In this document: positions 1 through 8,411 of the stretch, piece by piece
Position numbering within the stretch: position 1 is the first letter of the stretch
Layout: the number at the start of each line of letters is the position of its first letter
From: Enterococcus_D entomosocium
GTDB lineage: Bacteria; Bacillota; Bacilli; Lactobacillales; Enterococcaceae
Assembly (NCBI RefSeq): GCF_030441895.1
Contig: NZ_JARJAS010000005.1
Length of the DNA: 64,000 bases
Direction: 5' to 3' (one strand)
Notes under the pieces: generated by a model
Told to the model about the DNA's origin: nothing
Database searches by the model: none
What the model saw: the letters and a program-made list of their open reading frames with translations, nothing else
Program-made: the position numbers and the translations under genes

Positions 1-679
1 TATTTGGGTATTTCCGATGCATTTCTTGATAATAGTAGTCATCTTCGACTTCCTCTGTTGGAGCTGCTACATCCATAAAGACTTGTGCATCTAACTGTCC
101 TGCCGAGCAATAATCGACATAGGGGAGCACTTCTTGCAAAAAGTCGCGCGCTTCAGCGGTCGTCCACAGCTTTCCACGATAATTGATATCGAAACTGATT
201 TTACAACCAGCTGCTTTCGCTTCTTTGATCAACGTCAGCAAAAGTGTCTGCCAAGTCGATGAAAGAGCTGGCGTGATCCCTGAAAGGTGAACAATGTCAA
301 TCCCATCAAAAAGGTCAGACTGCCACTCATTTTCCTTCATTTGAGCAAAGCTAGAGCCTGCGCGATCATAAACCACTCGCGCTGCTCGTTCCCCGATACC
401 GGTTTCAATATAGTAAGTACCTAGTCGGGAACCGCCACGAAGCAAGTGACGACAATCGACGCCATAGCTTCGTAAATGATGAAAAACGGCATCTCCTAAA
501 GCATTTTCCGGCACTTTACTAGCAAAAGAAACGTGATGACCAAAATTTGCCAAGGAAATCGCAACATTGGCTTCCCCGCCACCATAATGGGCAGCAAACG
601 TCGAACTATGGGCGATTCGGTCGCCTAACGTTGTCGATAGACGCAACATGATTTCTCCTAGTGTCAGAATGTTTGCCAT
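1..679 (-). CDS. kdgK: 2-keto-3-deoxygluconate kinase, 3' end cut by window edge
   Basis: PfkB/ribokinase-family sugar kinase that would phosphorylate 2-keto-3-deoxygluconate to KDPG in the cytoplasm. Translating the minus strand from the ATG at 679 gives MANILTLGEIMLRL followed by the PfkB N-terminal signature around GGGEANVAISLANFG (residues 33-47). About 226 residues are present; the family usually has 310-340, so roughly the last 100 residues, including the C-terminal ATP-site signature, lie outside the window. The start is one base after the eda stop, so the two are translationally coupled. Pairing with eda supports KDG kinase over other PfkB sugar kinases; this is inference from context, not a substrate-specific residue. 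Confidence 0.85.
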   Translation of the reverse strand, partial: MANILTLGEIMLRLSTTLGDRIAHSSTFAAHYGGGEANVAISLANFGHHVSFASKVPENALGDAVFHHLRSYGVDCRHLLRGGSRLGTYYIETGIGERAARVVYDRAGSSFAQMKENEWQSDLFDGIDIVHLSGITPALSSTWQTLLLTLIKEAKAAGCKISFDINYRGKLWTTAEARDFLQEVLPYVDYCSAGQLDAQVFMDVAAPTEEVEDDYYYQEMHRKYPN

Positions 680-680
680 C

Positions 681-1328
681 TTACTTTCCTCGAATCTCTT
701 TTAATTTTGCCGCATATTGTTTCGCTACTTCTGTTACTTTGTCAAAATCCCCACTTGCTGCTGGCGCTAACAAATTCCCCCCTACACCAACGGCTACAAC
801 ACCCGCTGCAAACCATTCTTGCATGTTGTCTAAGCTGACACCACCGGTCGGCATAATGTTTAATTGTGGCAATGGCGCTTTGAAGGCCGAGATGATACTT
901 GGTCCATACGCACTACCCGGGAATAGTTTAATGATATCTGCGCCTGCTTTTAAGGCGTCCTTCATTTCTGAAATGGTCATGCAACCAGGCAGATACGGGA
1001 TTTGATATAAATTACATAATTCAGCCGTTTCTTGATCAAAGGTTGGGCTGACGACATATTCTGCTCCTGCCATGATCGCTAAGCGGGCGGTCACTGCATC
1101 AAGAACGGTCCCCGCACCAACAACTACCTCTGGATTCTCTTTGAAGGTTGCTACTAATTCAGCGATTACATCCGCCGCTTGAGGCACTGTAAAAGTCAAC
1201 TCAATGCCGGTGATCCCCCCTGCAACGATCGCTTTACTTGCTTGTAGTGCTTCTTCTTTTGAAGCGCCACGTACAACAGCGATCACACCGCTTTCCTTTA
1301 GTTTCATTAAATTCGCTACTTTTTTCAT
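681..1328 (-). CDS. eda: KDPG/KHG aldolase
   Basis: Cytoplasmic class I aldolase that cleaves 2-keto-3-deoxy-6-phosphogluconate to pyruvate and glyceraldehyde-3-phosphate. At 215 residues it has the normal family length. The general-base Glu sits in GIELTFTVP (E43), and the Schiff-base Lys in IIKLFPGSAYG (K134), both where the family expects them. The start ATG at 1328 follows a clear GGAGGG site. It is transcribed before kdgK, so kinase product is passed to the next enzyme of the operon. A promoter (1392-1419) and a palindromic operator (1345-1359) lie directly upstream. Confidence 0.93.
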   Translation of the reverse strand: MKKVANLMKLKESGVIAVVRGASKEEALQASKAIVAGGITGIELTFTVPQAADVIAELVATFKENPEVVVGAGTVLDAVTARLAIMAGAEYVVSPTFDQETAELCNLYQIPYLPGCMTISEMKDALKAGADIIKLFPGSAYGPSIISAFKAPLPQLNIMPTGGVSLDNMQEWFAAGVVAVGVGGNLLAPAASGDFDKVTEVAKQYAAKLKEIRGK

Positions 1329-1344
1329 TAAGACCCTCCACTTA

Positions 1345-1359
1345 TTTCCTATTTGGAAA
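1345..1359. promoter_or_regulatory. Palindromic operator in the eda leader
   Basis: Perfect TTTCC-N5-GGAAA inverted repeat between the predicted eda transcription start and its ribosome-binding site. A matching 15-base TTTCT-N5-AGAAA palindrome sits in front of the iclR gene (2206-2220). The shared geometry suggests both are sites of the adjacent IclR-family regulator; that link is inferred. Confidence 0.55.
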
Positions 1360-1391
1360 ATGGTATTTATTATAAAGAAACTTACACATTC

Positions 1392-1419
1392 ATTATACCG
1401 TTCTCGTTTTTATTTGCAA
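1392..1419 (-). promoter_or_regulatory. eda-kdgK promoter
   Basis: On the minus strand a TTGCAA -35 box (1414-1419) is followed after 16 bases by a perfect TATAAT -10 box (1392-1397). The start point would fall near 1385, upstream of the operator at 1345-1359. Confidence 0.6.
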
Positions 1420-1438
1420 GGGCTTTCCATTAAAAAGT

Positions 1439-2191
1439 TTATAACGCTTGTTCAATTTGTTGTTTTGTCGCAATAATCGCATCGATCAATGTCGTTTTGT
1501 ATTCTGGGGTCAAGCGGTATTTCGGTAGGCTGATAGAAAACGCCCCAACGATCTCCTGATCTTTTATCAGTGAGGCGCCGATGCAATAGATTTCTTGTTC
1601 CATTTCTTCATCATCAAAGGCTACTTGGTTCGCTTTTGCCTGTTCCAATTCTTTCTTCAACTTCAACTGATTTGTAATGGTATTTTCGGTATAAGCGGTT
1701 AAAGGCGTTGCTGCCAAGTACTCCTCTACTTGAGGGGCATCAAACTCCGCTAAAACGGCTTTCCCCATGGCAGAGCTATACAACGGTCTTGTGATTCCTA
1801 CTTTTGAAGACATGCGGATCGTTTGATTCTGAGGCTCCAATTTATTGACATAAAGAATCTCATTGGCAGTCAAGACCCCTAAGTGGATCGTTTCATCCGC
1901 CGTTTTCTGCAATGCTTCCAAGTATGGCAAGCTGATTTCCACTAAATCAAGCTCTTGAATGTTTTGATTCGCATACTTGATCAGCTTAGACCCTAAGCGA
2001 TAATTCTTCTCTTTGTCGCGTTTGACATAGCCGATCATTTGTAGCGTTTCCAATATTTTCAAAGCTGTGGATGGGGTCAGTTTCGTTGCTTCTGAAATTT
2101 CTTGCAATGGTTTACTTGGCGCTTCTGCTAGATAATCTAAAATGGTTGCTGCTTTTAGTAGTACGGTTCCATATGGTTTTTGTGTCATCAT
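1439..2191 (-). CDS. IclR-family transcription regulator (KdgR-like)
   Basis: DNA-binding regulator of 250 residues. The N-terminal winged HTH (about residues 8-65, with ILDYLAEAPSKPLQEISEAT and LTPSTALKILETL) is followed by an IclR effector domain (about 80-250). The effector domain contains GKAVLAEF and the late IGASLIKDQEIVGAFSISLP stretch typical of the family. The AAGGTGGAG site is well placed for the ATG at 2191. It is the gene before eda-kdgK on the same strand, with its own downstream promoter separating them. It probably senses KDG or a related acid and controls the operon, as KdgR-type IclR proteins do; the effector cannot be read from the sequence. Confidence 0.85.
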   Translation of the reverse strand: MMTQKPYGTVLLKAATILDYLAEAPSKPLQEISEATKLTPSTALKILETLQMIGYVKRDKEKNYRLGSKLIKYANQNIQELDLVEISLPYLEALQKTADETIHLGVLTANEILYVNKLEPQNQTIRMSSKVGITRPLYSSAMGKAVLAEFDAPQVEEYLAATPLTAYTENTITNQLKLKKELEQAKANQVAFDDEEMEQEIYCIGASLIKDQEIVGAFSISLPKYRLTPEYKTTLIDAIIATKQQIEQAL

Positions 2192-2205
2192 TTCTCCACC
2201 TTTAT

Positions 2206-2220
2206 TTTCTATATAAGAAA
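2206..2220. promoter_or_regulatory. Palindromic operator in front of iclR
   Basis: TTTCT-ATATA-AGAAA perfect inverted repeat, 15 bp upstream of the iclR start in the divergent region shared with the rpiR gene. It has the same arm/spacer layout as the 1345-1359 site. Likely autoregulatory, by inference. Confidence 0.45.
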
Positions 2221-2341
2221 TTATAATATCTTTTTAGGAAATGCACAATCTTTTTCCTCTATAAAAGCATGACGCGATTCCTATTTTACTTTCTGTCGTT
2301 ATTCATTGTATGATAAAGACAAGACAAAGGAGTGCCGAACA

Positions 2342-3082
2342 ATGGACTTAAATGTATTGATCAAAGGAAAAAAATTGACTGACAATGAGCTGCAAATTCT
2401 TGATTATTTGCTTGCAAATACCGCTGCGATCGATGGACTGCCCTTAAGAGAAATCGCTAAAACGATCTACACTTCCCCAGCAACCATCGTGCGGCTTGCG
2501 CAAAAACTAGGTTTTTCTGGCTATCTAGAGCTACTTTACTTCTTAAAGAATCGCTTGAAAAATCAGACGATCACTGAAGCCGCCATCGATTACCAAATTG
2601 ACGCTGCCAGTATTGCAGATACGATCGACGCGATCAAAGAAATCTATGGACGAAACAAGAACAAGTTTATTACGATTTATGCCACAGGTTTTTCGGGGAT
2701 CGTGGCAGAATACCTCCACAAAAAAATGCTTGTCAACGGCATCAAAACCTTATTAGTCAGTGCTTCTGACTCAGGTGGGATCATTAGTAACAACATTGAG
2801 AACATCAGTATGTTGATCACCATTTCTAAATCTGGCGAAACACAAAAAGTGCTGGAAAAGATGGCATTAGCCAATGAACATCACATACCAACTGTTTTGT
2901 TTTGTGGGAACGGTGAGCATCGCGCCAATCAACTAGCGACCTTTTCCTTTGAAGTGACAGATGAACGTCCCTACGACACCCAAAACATCCAGTACACCAG
3001 TTTCTTTGGCAAACTGCTCTTATTGATGGAATATATCGTCGACGCTTTCACGTGTGTTGAAAAAGAAAACCAGCAACCCTAG
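2342..3082 (+). CDS. RpiR/MurR-family transcription regulator
   Basis: Sugar-phosphate-sensing regulator of 246 residues. The N-terminal RpiR HTH (about 1-75) includes LREIAKTIYTSPATIVRLAQKLGFSG. The C-terminal SIS domain (about 100-240) includes ITISKSGETQKVLE, the phosphosugar-binding loop. An upstream TTG at 2306 would add 12 residues, but the AAAGGAG at 2326-2332 clearly serves the ATG at 2342. It is divergent from iclR and convergent with the FGGY kinase, sharing a terminator with it. It may regulate the kinase or the KDG genes; the sequence does not decide. Confidence 0.85.
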   Translation: MDLNVLIKGKKLTDNELQILDYLLANTAAIDGLPLREIAKTIYTSPATIVRLAQKLGFSGYLELLYFLKNRLKNQTITEAAIDYQIDAASIADTIDAIKEIYGRNKNKFITIYATGFSGIVAEYLHKKMLVNGIKTLLVSASDSGGIISNNIENISMLITISKSGETQKVLEKMALANEHHIPTVLFCGNGEHRANQLATFSFEVTDERPYDTQNIQYTSFFGKLLLLMEYIVDAFTCVEKENQQP

Positions 3083-3098
3083 TGGATTGCTGGTTTTT
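3068..3098. terminator. Bidirectional terminator between rpiR and FGGY kinase
   Basis: Stem AACCAGCAA / TTGCTGGTT with a T-run on the plus strand and A-rich sequence on the left giving a T-run on the minus strand. It overlaps the rpiR stop codon and serves both convergent genes. Confidence 0.85.
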
Positions 3099-3100
3099 GC

Positions 3101-4474
3101 TTATGCATGAAAATACGTTTTTGCCAGTTCTTGATAAAGCGCGTGGTTCTGCGGATCAGGAACAAATTTTTCATCTGGCTGATCTTGCCGCACAACAGAG
3201 CTTTTGTACAAATCATACAAGCCGAATATCGGTTCATTTTCATCGGAAAGATAACAGGTTAGCCCCAACACATCCGCGGTCATTTGACCTAATAGTTTTG
3301 TTTGAAAGAAACCACCACTTACAGTGACTGCCCCTTCCAACTGCGCCATTTGCTTTAATAAATCGATGTTCATCAGCATGCCTTCGAGGACTGCCCGTAT
3401 CATATCTGAGCGATTGTGTTTCAGGGTCAAGCCAGAAAAGCCACCTGTGATTTCATTCGTCCAAAAGGGTGCCCGCTCGCCATTTAAATAGGGGGAAAAA
3501 CGTAAACCGTTGCTGCCGATCGGTGATTCCTCCATGACTTGCGGCAGATAATGATAAAACCCATCAGGATCTTCTGATAAGGTCTCTTTTGCCCAAGCAA
3601 GCACACAACCGCCATTATTCGAAGGTGCCCCTACGACATAGAGGTCTTCTTGCAGATAGTAGCAAAAATTTTGTTTTTGGCGATCAAAGACCGTGGTCTC
3701 ACTTACTTTACGAACCGCCGCACTGGTTCCGATCGTCAAGCTGTTGCGGATCCCTGTAGAAATATAGCCAGCATATGCTGCCAAACACCCATCGCTAGCC
3801 CCACACATCACTTCTACCTCAGGCTTCAAGCCACACCGCTGCGCCATCTCCTTGGTAATCAAAAAACGATCAGTCGGTGCACATAAAGGCGCTAATTGGG
3901 CTTTTGAAAGGGATAAATAGTTGAGAATCTTTTGACTCCATTGCTTTTCTTTCAAAGAAAAAAGACCGGTCGCTGATGCGGTACTATAATCGATCCGTGC
4001 TTGTCCGGTAAACAACGCCATTGCTAGTTCTTTTAAGCCTAACCATTTCGTCTCTTTGGAATATGAACCACTTGTTTGAAAATAAGCCAGTTTCGCAAAG
4101 GGAGACATCGCATGGATTGGTGTCCCTGTCTCTTCATAAAACGTTGCCGCCAGATCCGTTTGACGAAAGGCCGTCATCGTTTGATTCGCTTGATTGTCTG
4201 ACCAAATGTAAATTTCTTCTGCTGTCTCACCAGCCACTGGCATCAAACTGTGCATGGCGGTACTGAACCCGATCACTGTGATTGCCGCTTTTAATTGAGT
4301 GGGAATCGTTGTGACACCACTGATTAATTGGCTACTGATCTGGGTCGCTGATTGGGTCTGTTTTAACCCGTGGCTATGGGTTTTGATTGGTAATGACTGT
4401 GAGTAAATGATTTTCCGATCTTCAATGACCCCAAATTTTATGGCTGTTGTGCCGATATCAATCCCTAAAAACAT
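3101..4474 (-). CDS. FGGY-family carbohydrate kinase (gluconokinase-like)
   Basis: Cytoplasmic ATP-dependent sugar kinase of 457 residues. The N-terminal phosphate-binding motif is FLGIDIGTTAIKFG (residues 2-15). The second FGGY domain has GASDGCLAAYAG and the adenosine motif SGGFFQTKLLGQM. An in-frame ATG at 4501 would add nine residues, but GAGAGGGAG lies correctly for the ATG at 4474. The protein is shorter than typical gluconokinases or xylulokinases (about 500), though all motifs are present. The KDG/gluconate neighbours make gluconate a reasonable substrate; xylulose or another sugar cannot be excluded. Confidence 0.8.
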   Translation of the reverse strand: MFLGIDIGTTAIKFGVIEDRKIIYSQSLPIKTHSHGLKQTQSATQISSQLISGVTTIPTQLKAAITVIGFSTAMHSLMPVAGETAEEIYIWSDNQANQTMTAFRQTDLAATFYEETGTPIHAMSPFAKLAYFQTSGSYSKETKWLGLKELAMALFTGQARIDYSTASATGLFSLKEKQWSQKILNYLSLSKAQLAPLCAPTDRFLITKEMAQRCGLKPEVEVMCGASDGCLAAYAGYISTGIRNSLTIGTSAAVRKVSETTVFDRQKQNFCYYLQEDLYVVGAPSNNGGCVLAWAKETLSEDPDGFYHYLPQVMEESPIGSNGLRFSPYLNGERAPFWTNEITGGFSGLTLKHNRSDMIRAVLEGMLMNIDLLKQMAQLEGAVTVSGGFFQTKLLGQMTADVLGLTCYLSDENEPIFGLYDLYKSSVVRQDQPDEKFVPDPQNHALYQELAKTYFHA

Positions 4475-4620
4475 CGCATTGCTCCCTCTCATCTGATTCA
4501 ATTAGCTTTATTCTACCATAGTTAGTGGCATATTCTAGCATACCTGTCTGATCGTTTTGTTGAGAAGACGTTTAGTGATGATTTTCTTCAGAGAAATATC
4601 CTTCCACAGCAAAAATAAAA

Positions 4621-4645
4621 AAAGAAAGATTCTCGGAGAATCTTC
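4621..4645 (-). terminator. Terminator of the alpha-glucoside PTS operon
   Basis: Inverted repeat AAGATTC / GAATCTT with a small loop, followed on the minus strand by a long T-rich tail (4609-4625). It lies about 50 bases beyond the GH4 stop codon. Confidence 0.75.
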
Positions 4646-4693
4646 CTCTTTCCAGTTAGCCAATCAGCAAATGTTTCGCAAATGTGAAACAAA

Positions 4694-6028
4694 TCAAGAC
4701 AATCCTGGCCAGTAATCACCATTTTCCGAGACCAAATCATCGAGTAACTCTTTGGCTACTTTTGCGCTAGGAATCGTTTTGGAAAGGCTTAACGCTTGCC
4801 ACATTTTTTGATAGCTCTTTTCCACATATGCTTCGACCACTAATTTTTCCACAGTCACCTGTTGGAACATGAGCGCTTGTTGGAAGGCAGGAATTTTTCC
4901 TTGAGTGAGGGCTTCTGGTCCATCAGAACCGACGATACATGGCACTTCCACCATGGCATCATCCGGGAAGTTCGCAATCGCGCCGTTGTTTTCCACAATC
5001 ATGACCATTCGCTCATGCGTATTAAAAGCGATGGCGCGTGCCAAATCAACGATAAAGGTTGCATGGGCATCAATCTCAAAAGCGATCCCTTCAGCAGATC
5101 CTTGTGCAGTGATCTTTTTGGCATGATCGAACACTCGTCTTTCCCGTCCTTCCATCACTTCATTGGAACGCGTATACTCTGGGTGTTCTTTCATGTGTTC
5201 GTAGACGTAATCTGGGTATAAATAATACTTCAAGTACGTATTTGGCAGATATTCTGGTGTGAGAGCCAAGAGGTCTTTGGCTTTTTTGTGGGTGTCTTGC
5301 CAACTTGGGTCTGTATGTTGGGTATCCACTTCGATCTGCGTCAAATAGCCATGTTCTGCAACATAGTCACGTATGGTTTGAATGTACTCCGTGCCTTCTT
5401 TGTCTTTGACACTAGTCCACCAGCCAAAATGATTCAAGCCAAAGTAGCGAACTTCTAACTCTTCTGGCTGCTTGCCAATGATTTGCGACATGCGCCGCAA
5501 CGTGCCCACGGGCATGTCACAGATATTCAGAACCTTTGACTCAGGACGCAAGACCCGACATGCTTCAGCTACGATTGCAGCCGGATTGGAATAATTCAGC
5601 ATCCAACAATCGGGGGAATACTTTTCCATGTAATCAATGATCTCCAGCATACCAGTGATGCTGCGCATCCCATAAGCGATCCCTCCTGGACCACAGGTTT
5701 CTTGACCAAAGACGCCATGACGCAAGGGAACTTTTTCATCTTTTTCCCGCATATCATACTTTCCTACTCGGATATGCGCCATACAGAAATCGACATCGCT
5801 GAAGGCTTCCTCAGGATCCGTCGTAAATGAAAATTCGATTTGCGGTGCTTGTTCTTTTAATAAAATCGCCAGGGCTTCGCCGAGGATCGCTTGGCGTGCT
5901 TCATCATTGTCGTATAGTTTCAGCTTTCTTAAAGGAAAGCGTTCTTGATTGTCAAGCAGCATCATAACGATTCCCGGGGTAAAGGTACTGCCGCCCCCTG
6001 CGATCACTACTGAAAAATTTTTCATCAT
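4694..6028 (-). CDS. malA: GH4-family 6-phospho-alpha-glucosidase
   Basis: NAD+ and metal-dependent glycosidase that hydrolyses phosphorylated disaccharides brought in by the PTS, for example maltose-6-phosphate. The 444 residues match the family length. The N-terminal Rossmann motif is AGGGSTFTPG (about 10-19). The metal-ligand Cys is in LNICDMPVG, and the paired His in GLNHFGWW. Start ATG 6028 overlaps the EIICB stop by four bases (ATGA), so the two are translated together. CDMP at the metal site resembles alpha-glucosidase (GlvA/MalA) members rather than the beta-glucosidase or alpha-galactosidase branches. Symbol assigned by family resemblance. Confidence 0.85.
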   Translation of the reverse strand: MMKNFSVVIAGGGSTFTPGIVMMLLDNQERFPLRKLKLYDNDEARQAILGEALAILLKEQAPQIEFSFTTDPEEAFSDVDFCMAHIRVGKYDMREKDEKVPLRHGVFGQETCGPGGIAYGMRSITGMLEIIDYMEKYSPDCWMLNYSNPAAIVAEACRVLRPESKVLNICDMPVGTLRRMSQIIGKQPEELEVRYFGLNHFGWWTSVKDKEGTEYIQTIRDYVAEHGYLTQIEVDTQHTDPSWQDTHKKAKDLLALTPEYLPNTYLKYYLYPDYVYEHMKEHPEYTRSNEVMEGRERRVFDHAKKITAQGSAEGIAFEIDAHATFIVDLARAIAFNTHERMVMIVENNGAIANFPDDAMVEVPCIVGSDGPEALTQGKIPAFQQALMFQQVTVEKLVVEAYVEKSYQKMWQALSLSKTIPSAKVAKELLDDLVSENGDYWPGLS

Positions 6029-7653
6029 TCAATCTCTCCTTCTCTTCCAAGATAATTTTCTAATTCTTCCCGCACTTTCGGCACAGTCAACCCGTAAACG
6101 ACATGGACATTTTCACCATTTTTGATCACGCCTTTGGCTTGTGTTTCGTCTTTTAGTAGCGCTTCATCCACGAGTTCAGGATCCTTTAGTTTTAAACGTA
6201 AGCGGGTATAGCAGTTGTCGATGGTTTTGATATTGTCATCGCCACCTAGCGCTTTGGTGATGATTGCTGAGATACTTGTTTCACCAGTCGGACTAATGGC
6301 GGCTTGGTCACTCGCCATGACCCCGACACCTGCTCCAGCAAGTTGTTTTTCTTTGTACTCTTTCTTCGAATACAGTTTGGTCTCTGTCCCATCTTCTTCA
6401 CGCCCGACCGTTTTCAAATTCAGTTTCGTGATCAAAAAGCGGAACAAGAAGTAATAAAGAAAGAAGAAGACGACTCCGACGATCAAGTACACTGGCCAGC
6501 GAGTTTTCTCGATCCCTAAGGGCAAGTTGTACAAAAGAAAGTCGATGAAGCCATTCGGTCCGATGGCGCGAGAACCAAAGAGATTTAACGCCACCATGCT
6601 CAAGCCGCTAAGTGCAGAATGAATGACGAACAAAACAGGTGCCACGAACATAAAAGAAAATTCGATTGGTTCAGTCACACCTGCAATAAAGGAAGTGACG
6701 ACAGCTGGAATCAAAATGGCTTTGACTTTGACTTTATTTTCTGGTTTTGCCGTTTGATACATCGCCAAACAGGCACCGATCAGTCCAAACATTTTTGAGA
6801 TCCCACGAGCGTCCCAAATGACACTTTGCGATAATACGCGGACTGCTGGGTCAGCAATTTCCGCAAAATAAATATTTCGTGCCCCTTCAAAGACTTGACC
6901 GCCAACTTCTGCGACACCGCCTAATGAAGTATACAAAAACGGCGTGTAGATCAAGTGATGCAAGCCAGTTGGAATCAATAAGCGTTCCAACATACCGTAC
7001 AAGAAGATGCCAAAGTTGCCCGTTTGTTGAATGATGCCGCCTAAACCGTCGATGCCAGTTTGTATTACTGGCCATATAAACGTGGAAACGATGGCTAATA
7101 ACACGACGACCGGAATCAAGACAATAAAGACGAAGCGCGCGCCGCCATAAACTTGAAAGGCGTTGTTAAAGGTCGTATCGATAAAACGATTATGGATCAA
7201 TGCTACGACGATCCCTAAAATGATCCCCAGAAAGACCCCCATATCCAACACTTGGATTCCTAAAACGATCGCTTGTCCTGAACCTTGAAGGGCATCGGCT
7301 GGAACCAACATCCCCCGAAGTTCCATGAATTTATTCATGGCATTCAAGAAGACGAAATAACCTAACAACGCGGTAAATCCCGCTTCAGCTTTTTTCTTAT
7401 TAGCTAACCCTAAAGCGATCCCGACACAAAAAATAATGCCCAAATTGGTTAAAATCGGTAATAAGGAAGCGGATAAGATACTACCAAAACCGGTGGTTAT
7501 CGGATTATCCAAAAAGGGAAACTGCTCAAGCAAGCGGACATTTGTAAACACATTCCCAACGGCAATCAATATCCCTGCGATCGGCAAAATCAAGACGGGC
7601 ACAAACATTGCCTTGGAGAATTTCTGCATCGCATCCATCACTTTTTCTTTCAT
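6025..7653 (-). CDS. malX: PTS alpha-glucoside-specific EIICB component
   Basis: Membrane sugar permease-phosphotransferase of 542 residues. The N-terminal EIIC domain (about 1-420) has around ten hydrophobic segments and the GVTEPIEFSFMFVAP motif typical of the glucose/maltose/GlcNAc superfamily. A cytoplasmic linker leads to a C-terminal EIIB domain with the phosphocysteine in NCYTRLRLKL (about residues 482-491). No EIIA domain is present, so a shared EIIA must donate phosphate. The longer frame starts at 7701, but AAAGGAG precisely precedes the ATG at 7653. With the GH4 gene it forms a two-gene alpha-glucoside uptake and cleavage operon under a cre site. Confidence 0.9.
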   Translation of the reverse strand: MKEKVMDAMQKFSKAMFVPVLILPIAGILIAVGNVFTNVRLLEQFPFLDNPITTGFGSILSASLLPILTNLGIIFCVGIALGLANKKKAEAGFTALLGYFVFLNAMNKFMELRGMLVPADALQGSGQAIVLGIQVLDMGVFLGIILGIVVALIHNRFIDTTFNNAFQVYGGARFVFIVLIPVVVLLAIVSTFIWPVIQTGIDGLGGIIQQTGNFGIFLYGMLERLLIPTGLHHLIYTPFLYTSLGGVAEVGGQVFEGARNIYFAEIADPAVRVLSQSVIWDARGISKMFGLIGACLAMYQTAKPENKVKVKAILIPAVVTSFIAGVTEPIEFSFMFVAPVLFVIHSALSGLSMVALNLFGSRAIGPNGFIDFLLYNLPLGIEKTRWPVYLIVGVVFFFLYYFLFRFLITKLNLKTVGREEDGTETKLYSKKEYKEKQLAGAGVGVMASDQAAISPTGETSISAIITKALGGDDNIKTIDNCYTRLRLKLKDPELVDEALLKDETQAKGVIKNGENVHVVYGLTVPKVREELENYLGREGEIE

Positions 7654-7717
7654 TGAGGAAACTCCTTTGTAATTGATTTGTAGGTTCATTATAGGAAACA
7701 TTTGTTACTAATAGAAT

Positions 7718-7731
7718 AGCAAACGTTTTCA
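7718..7731 (-). promoter_or_regulatory. cre site (CcpA operator)
   Basis: The minus-strand 14-mer TGAAAACGTTTGCT fits the Gram-positive consensus TGWAARCGYTWNCW at every position. It lies 65 bases upstream of the EIICB start and just upstream of a TATAAT at about 7687-7692, so carbon catabolite repression of the PTS operon is expected. Confidence 0.7.
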
Positions 7732-7805
7732 ATTCAATGCGTTTCAAAGATTGGAATGTGTTTCATCCTGTTTACTTCCTTGCTAGTGGTGAATACAAGC
7801 AACAA

Positions 7806-7839
7806 AAAAAGAGTGAATCAAGATTGATCCACTCTTTTT
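7806..7839 (-). terminator. Terminator after the DUF624 gene
   Basis: Long interrupted stem (AAAGAGTG-GATCAA against TTGAT-CACTCTTT) followed by a T7 run on the minus strand. It overlaps the end of the DUF624 gene and closes the sugar ABC operon. Confidence 0.8.
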
Positions 7840-8396
7840 AGATGCAACACTTTTTGATAGAAATACAAGGGCCCAGACAGACAAAATAGATAGAAGATAC
7901 CTGGTGCTGATTGCCATGTGAAGAAATAGCCGATCGCTGCTAGGACTAAGATTCCGATCCCTTTATGGTAGTGCATCATCGTAAAGAAAAAACTACTACG
8001 AAAAAGGTCAAACAAGTTTTGCCGATCTTGCATTTTTGATTGCATCACATACAGGTTAATGTTGTAGGACAACAAAAAAGTAAGAAAAATGATGGTCAAA
8101 AAAGAGAAAAACAATGAATTCGTCAAAGTAGCAGAACGCCACAAGCTGAGTCCGCATAAAAATGAGAAGAGATTGAAGACCCCTAGTGGCAGAGTCTTCA
8201 ATAACGCGCTTTTGCTATTTTTCAAAAAGGGTTTTAGCAGTTTTGCTTCAGGATGTTCGTAAGCATCGACCACTGCTCGCAAAGCGGCTGGAAACGTGAT
8301 GATCGGAAACGATACCACTAAAAACAAGAGATTCAATACCAGCATACGAAAAACGATTTCGCAAAGACGATAAAAACGACTCTCTAAAGCAAACAT
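7818..8396 (-). CDS. DUF624 (YesL-like) membrane protein
   Basis: Small integral membrane protein of about 192 residues with five or so hydrophobic segments and the RLCEIVFRMLVLNLLFLVVSFP N-terminus typical of the DUF624/YesL family. Such proteins commonly accompany LplABC/YtcQP-type sugar ABC transporters, and this one directly follows the binding protein. Its biochemical role is unknown. The start is ambiguous: ATG 8396, GTG 8399 and GTG 8405 all follow one AAAGGTG site. I prefer the ATG on spacing. Confidence 0.8.
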   Translation of the reverse strand: MFALESRFYRLCEIVFRMLVLNLLFLVVSFPIITFPAALRAVVDAYEHPEAKLLKPFLKNSKSALLKTLPLGVFNLFSFLCGLSLWRSATLTNSLFFSFLTIIFLTFLLSYNINLYVMQSKMQDRQNLFDLFRSSFFFTMMHYHKGIGILVLAAIGYFFTWQSAPGIFYLFCLSGPLYFYQKVLHLKRVDQS

Positions 8397-8411
8397 CACA
8401 CTCACACACCT

